Shown: positions 43,022 through 44,606 of the stretch, piece after piece
Layout of the letters: each line of letters opens with the position of its first letter
Numbering within the stretch: the first letter of the stretch is position 1
Assembly: GCA_937891015.1 (NCBI GenBank)
Contig: CALAPY010000033.1
Span: forward strand, 1 to 44,606
DNA from: UBA2108 sp002713215
GTDB lineage: Bacteria; Bacteroidota; Bacteroidia; Flavobacteriales_G; Salibacteraceae
Reading direction: 5' to 3'
Length of the DNA: 44,606 nucleotides
The notes under the pieces: model-generated
The model's database searches: none
The model's input: only the letters and a program-made list of their open reading frames with translations
What the model was told of the DNA's origin: nothing
Translations under genes and position numbers: made by a program

Positions 43022-43043
43022 CGCTGCTTTAAGTATTTAAATG

Positions 43044-44231
43044 TTACTCAATGATTTCAGTTACCTGACCTGCACCAACAGTTCGGCCACCTTCACGCAT
43101 TGCGAACTTCAAACCTTTGTTTACCGCAACAGCAGCAATAAGATTTACTTCGATAGTAAGGTTATCACCAGGAAGTACCATTTCACGATCAGCTGGTAAA
43201 ATAATCTCACCAGTAACATCAGTAGTTCTCAAATAAAACTGAGGACGGTATTTGTTGTGGAAAGGAGTGTGACGACCACCTTCTTCTTTCTTCAACACAT
43301 AAATCTCAGCTTTGAATTTTGTATGAGGAGTGATTGATCCAGGTTTAGCGATTACCATACCTCTTTTGATTTCACTTTTCTCTATACCTCTTAGAAGCAG
43401 ACCTACATTATCTCCAGCTTCACCTCTATCTAAAATCTTACGGAACATTTCAACTCCAGTAATTGTAGATTTCATTTTCTCAGCACCAAAACCGATAATA
43501 TCAACTTCGTCACCTGTTAAAGCAACACCAGCTTCGATACGACCAGTAGCAACAGTACCACGACCAGTAATTGAGAATACATCCTCAATTGGCATAATAA
43601 AATCTTTATCAATATCTCTTGGAGGAAGTGGAATGAAAGAATCAACAGCATCCATCAATTCCATTACTTTATCCTGCCATTCAGCTTTTCCTTCCAATGC
43701 ACCTAAAGCAGACCCTTGGATAATTGGAGTATCATCTCCTTCGTACTCATAGAAATCAAGTAATTCTCTGATTTCCATTTCAACTAATTCCAAAAGTTCT
43801 TCATCATCAACCATATCCACTTTATTCATGAATACAACCAATTTAGGTACACCAACCTGACGAGCTAATAGGATATGCTCTCTAGTTTGTGGCATAGGGC
43901 CATCAGTAGAAGCAACAACCAAAATAGCACCGTCCATTTGAGCAGCACCAGTAACCATGTTTTTTACATAATCCGCGTGACCAGGGCAATCAACGTGAGC
44001 ATAGTGACGACCAGCTGTTTGGTATTCAACGTGAGACGTATTAATTGTAATACCTCTTTCCTTTTCTTCAGGAGCGTTGTCAATAGATGCGAAATCTCTA
44101 ACTTCAGACAATCCTTTATCTGCGAGTGTTTTAGTAATTGCCGCAGTTAATGTTGTTTTACCATGGTCTACGTGACCTATGGTACCAATATTTAAGTGCG
44201 GTTTCGAACGATCAAACTTTTCTTTAGCCAT
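43044..44231 (-). CDS. tuf: Translation elongation factor Tu
   Basis: 395 residues, ATG at 44231. G1 is GHVDHGKT (19-26), G3 is DCPGHADYVKNMVTGAAQMD, G4 is MNKVDMVDD and G5 is QGSALGALEG. Domain 2 has VFSITGRGTVATGRIE and domain 3 ends VGAGQVTEIIE. It delivers aminoacyl-tRNA to the ribosome. It follows four tRNA genes on the same strand (56 bp after tRNA-Thr), so they are probably one precursor transcript that RNase P and others process. Confidence 0.99.
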   Translation of the reverse strand: MAKEKFDRSKPHLNIGTIGHVDHGKTTLTAAITKTLADKGLSEVRDFASIDNAPEEKERGITINTSHVEYQTAGRHYAHVDCPGHADYVKNMVTGAAQMDGAILVVASTDGPMPQTREHILLARQVGVPKLVVFMNKVDMVDDEELLELVEMEIRELLDFYEYEGDDTPIIQGSALGALEGKAEWQDKVMELMDAVDSFIPLPPRDIDKDFIMPIEDVFSITGRGTVATGRIEAGVALTGDEVDIIGFGAEKMKSTITGVEMFRKILDRGEAGDNVGLLLRGIEKSEIKRGMVIAKPGSITPHTKFKAEIYVLKKEEGGRHTPFHNKYRPQFYLRTTDVTGEIILPADREMVLPGDNLTIEVNLIAAVAVNKGLKFAMREGGRTVGAGQVTEIIE

Positions 44232-44287
44232 AGTAAATAGTAATAAATAATCTTAATTTATATTGATAGTAATAATATACATAATCG

Positions 44288-44359
44288 AGCCAATGACGGG
44301 AGTTGAACCCGTGACCTCTTCCTTACCAAGGAAGCGCTCTACCACTGAGCTACACCGGC
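44288..44359 (-). tRNA. tRNA-Thr (anticodon GGU)
   Basis: 72 nt. The acceptor GCCGGTG/CATTGGC includes two G-U pairs; the anticodon stem CTTCC/GGAAG encloses TTGGTAA with anticodon GGT. The T arm GGGTTCAACTCCC is intact. It is last of the four tRNAs ahead of tuf. Confidence 0.97.
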
Positions 44360-44368
44360 CATTAAAAG

Positions 44369-44441
44369 AGCGGGAGACGAGATTCGAACTCGCGACCCTC
44401 AGCTTGGAAGGCTGATGCTCTACCAACTGAGCTACTCCCGC
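44369..44441 (-). tRNA. tRNA-Gly (anticodon UCC)
   Basis: 73 nt. The acceptor GCGGGAG/CTCCCGC is perfect; the anticodon loop CTTCCAA carries TCC; the T arm GCGAGTTCGAATCTCGT is intact. 9 bp separate it from the following tRNA-Thr. Confidence 0.97.
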
Positions 44442-44455
44442 TTTTAATATAATAG

Positions 44456-44536
44456 TGGGGAGAGCAGGATTCGAACCTACGAAGCTTTCGCAACAGATTT
44501 ACAGTCTGCCCCATTTGGCCACTCTGGAATCTCCCC
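44456..44536 (-). tRNA. tRNA-Tyr (anticodon GUA)
   Basis: 81 nt, class II with a long variable arm. The acceptor GGGGAGA/TCTCCCC is perfect; the anticodon loop CTGTAAA carries GTA; the T arm TAGGTTCGAATCCTG is intact. Confidence 0.96.
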
Positions 44537-44543
44537 AACAAGG

Positions 44544-44606
44544 AGCCGGTGGAGGGATTCGAACCCCCGACATGCTGATTACAATCAGCTGCTCTTGCCA
44601 ACTGAG
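44544..44606 (-). tRNA. tRNA-Thr (anticodon UGU), 5' end outside window
   Basis: The visible part runs from the D stem (CTCAGTTGGCAAGAGC) to the 3' acceptor strand CACCGGC plus discriminator T. The anticodon stem CTGAT/ATCAG encloses the TGT anticodon. About 10 nt at the 5' end lie beyond the window. Confidence 0.93.

Overview
The window looks like a chromosomal segment of a Bacteroidota bacterium, most likely a flavobacterium-type lineage (Flavobacteriales; placement inferred). Supporting signs are the moderately AT-rich DNA, several copies of the Bacteroidota -7 promoter element TAnnTTTG, few Shine-Dalgarno sequences, many GTG and TTG starts, and families typical of the phylum: a fused alpha/beta 2-oxoacid dehydrogenase E1, DUF349, DUF3467, NamZ/DUF1343, and an OstA-like protein. 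No phage, insertion sequence or CRISPR array is visible.

Region 1 (1-7611) is a surface-polysaccharide cluster. It has two tandem FkbM-type methyltransferases (the first cut by the window edge), a Wzx-like flippase on the opposite strand, and a leftward operon reading MurJ-like flippase, asparagine-synthase-like amidotransferase, GT4 glycosyltransferase, SAM methyltransferase. The glycosyltransferase stops right after its EX7E motif and seems to lack its normal C-terminus.

Region 2 (7836-16160) is mainly housekeeping and reads rightward: glyA (one-carbon metabolism), fumarylacetoacetase (tyrosine breakdown), rel ((p)ppGpp), a Fur-family regulator, purA, and an OstA/LptA-like envelope protein. 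A strong intrinsic-terminator hairpin after purA lies inside the start region of the OstA-like gene.

Region 3 (16161-31324) holds mixed metabolic and envelope genes in short, tightly packed and often convergently overlapping units: fatty-acid desaturase, YihY/BrkB membrane protein, PaaI-type thioesterase, an unknown secreted protein, the fused E1, a DUF349 protein, a small MORN/YwqK-like secreted protein, NamZ muramidase, an FtsX/LolE-like permease, a cystathionine beta-synthase-type enzyme, a BtuF-like binding protein without a signal peptide, and a patatin-Omp85 fusion. The desaturase upstream region carries a perfect 14-bp palindrome and a 23-bp tandem duplication.

Region 4 (31321-44606) is the translation/transcription super-cluster, all leftward. 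In transcription order it reads tRNA-Thr(UGU), tRNA-Tyr(GUA), tRNA-Gly(UCC), tRNA-Thr(GGU), tuf, terminator, tRNA-Trp(CCA), secE, nusG, rplK, rplA, rplJ, rplL, hairpin, rpoB, rpoC, terminator, DUF3467. The four tRNAs plus tuf match the E. coli thrU-tyrU-glyT-thrT-tufB order.

I found no convincing wholly new multi-gene system. The best leads are regulatory: the purA/ostA terminator embedded in coding sequence, DUF3467 beginning just after the rpoC terminator, hairpins ahead of rpoB and rplK, promoter boxes abutting GTG starts (possible leaderless mRNAs), and the repeat-rich desaturase promoter.
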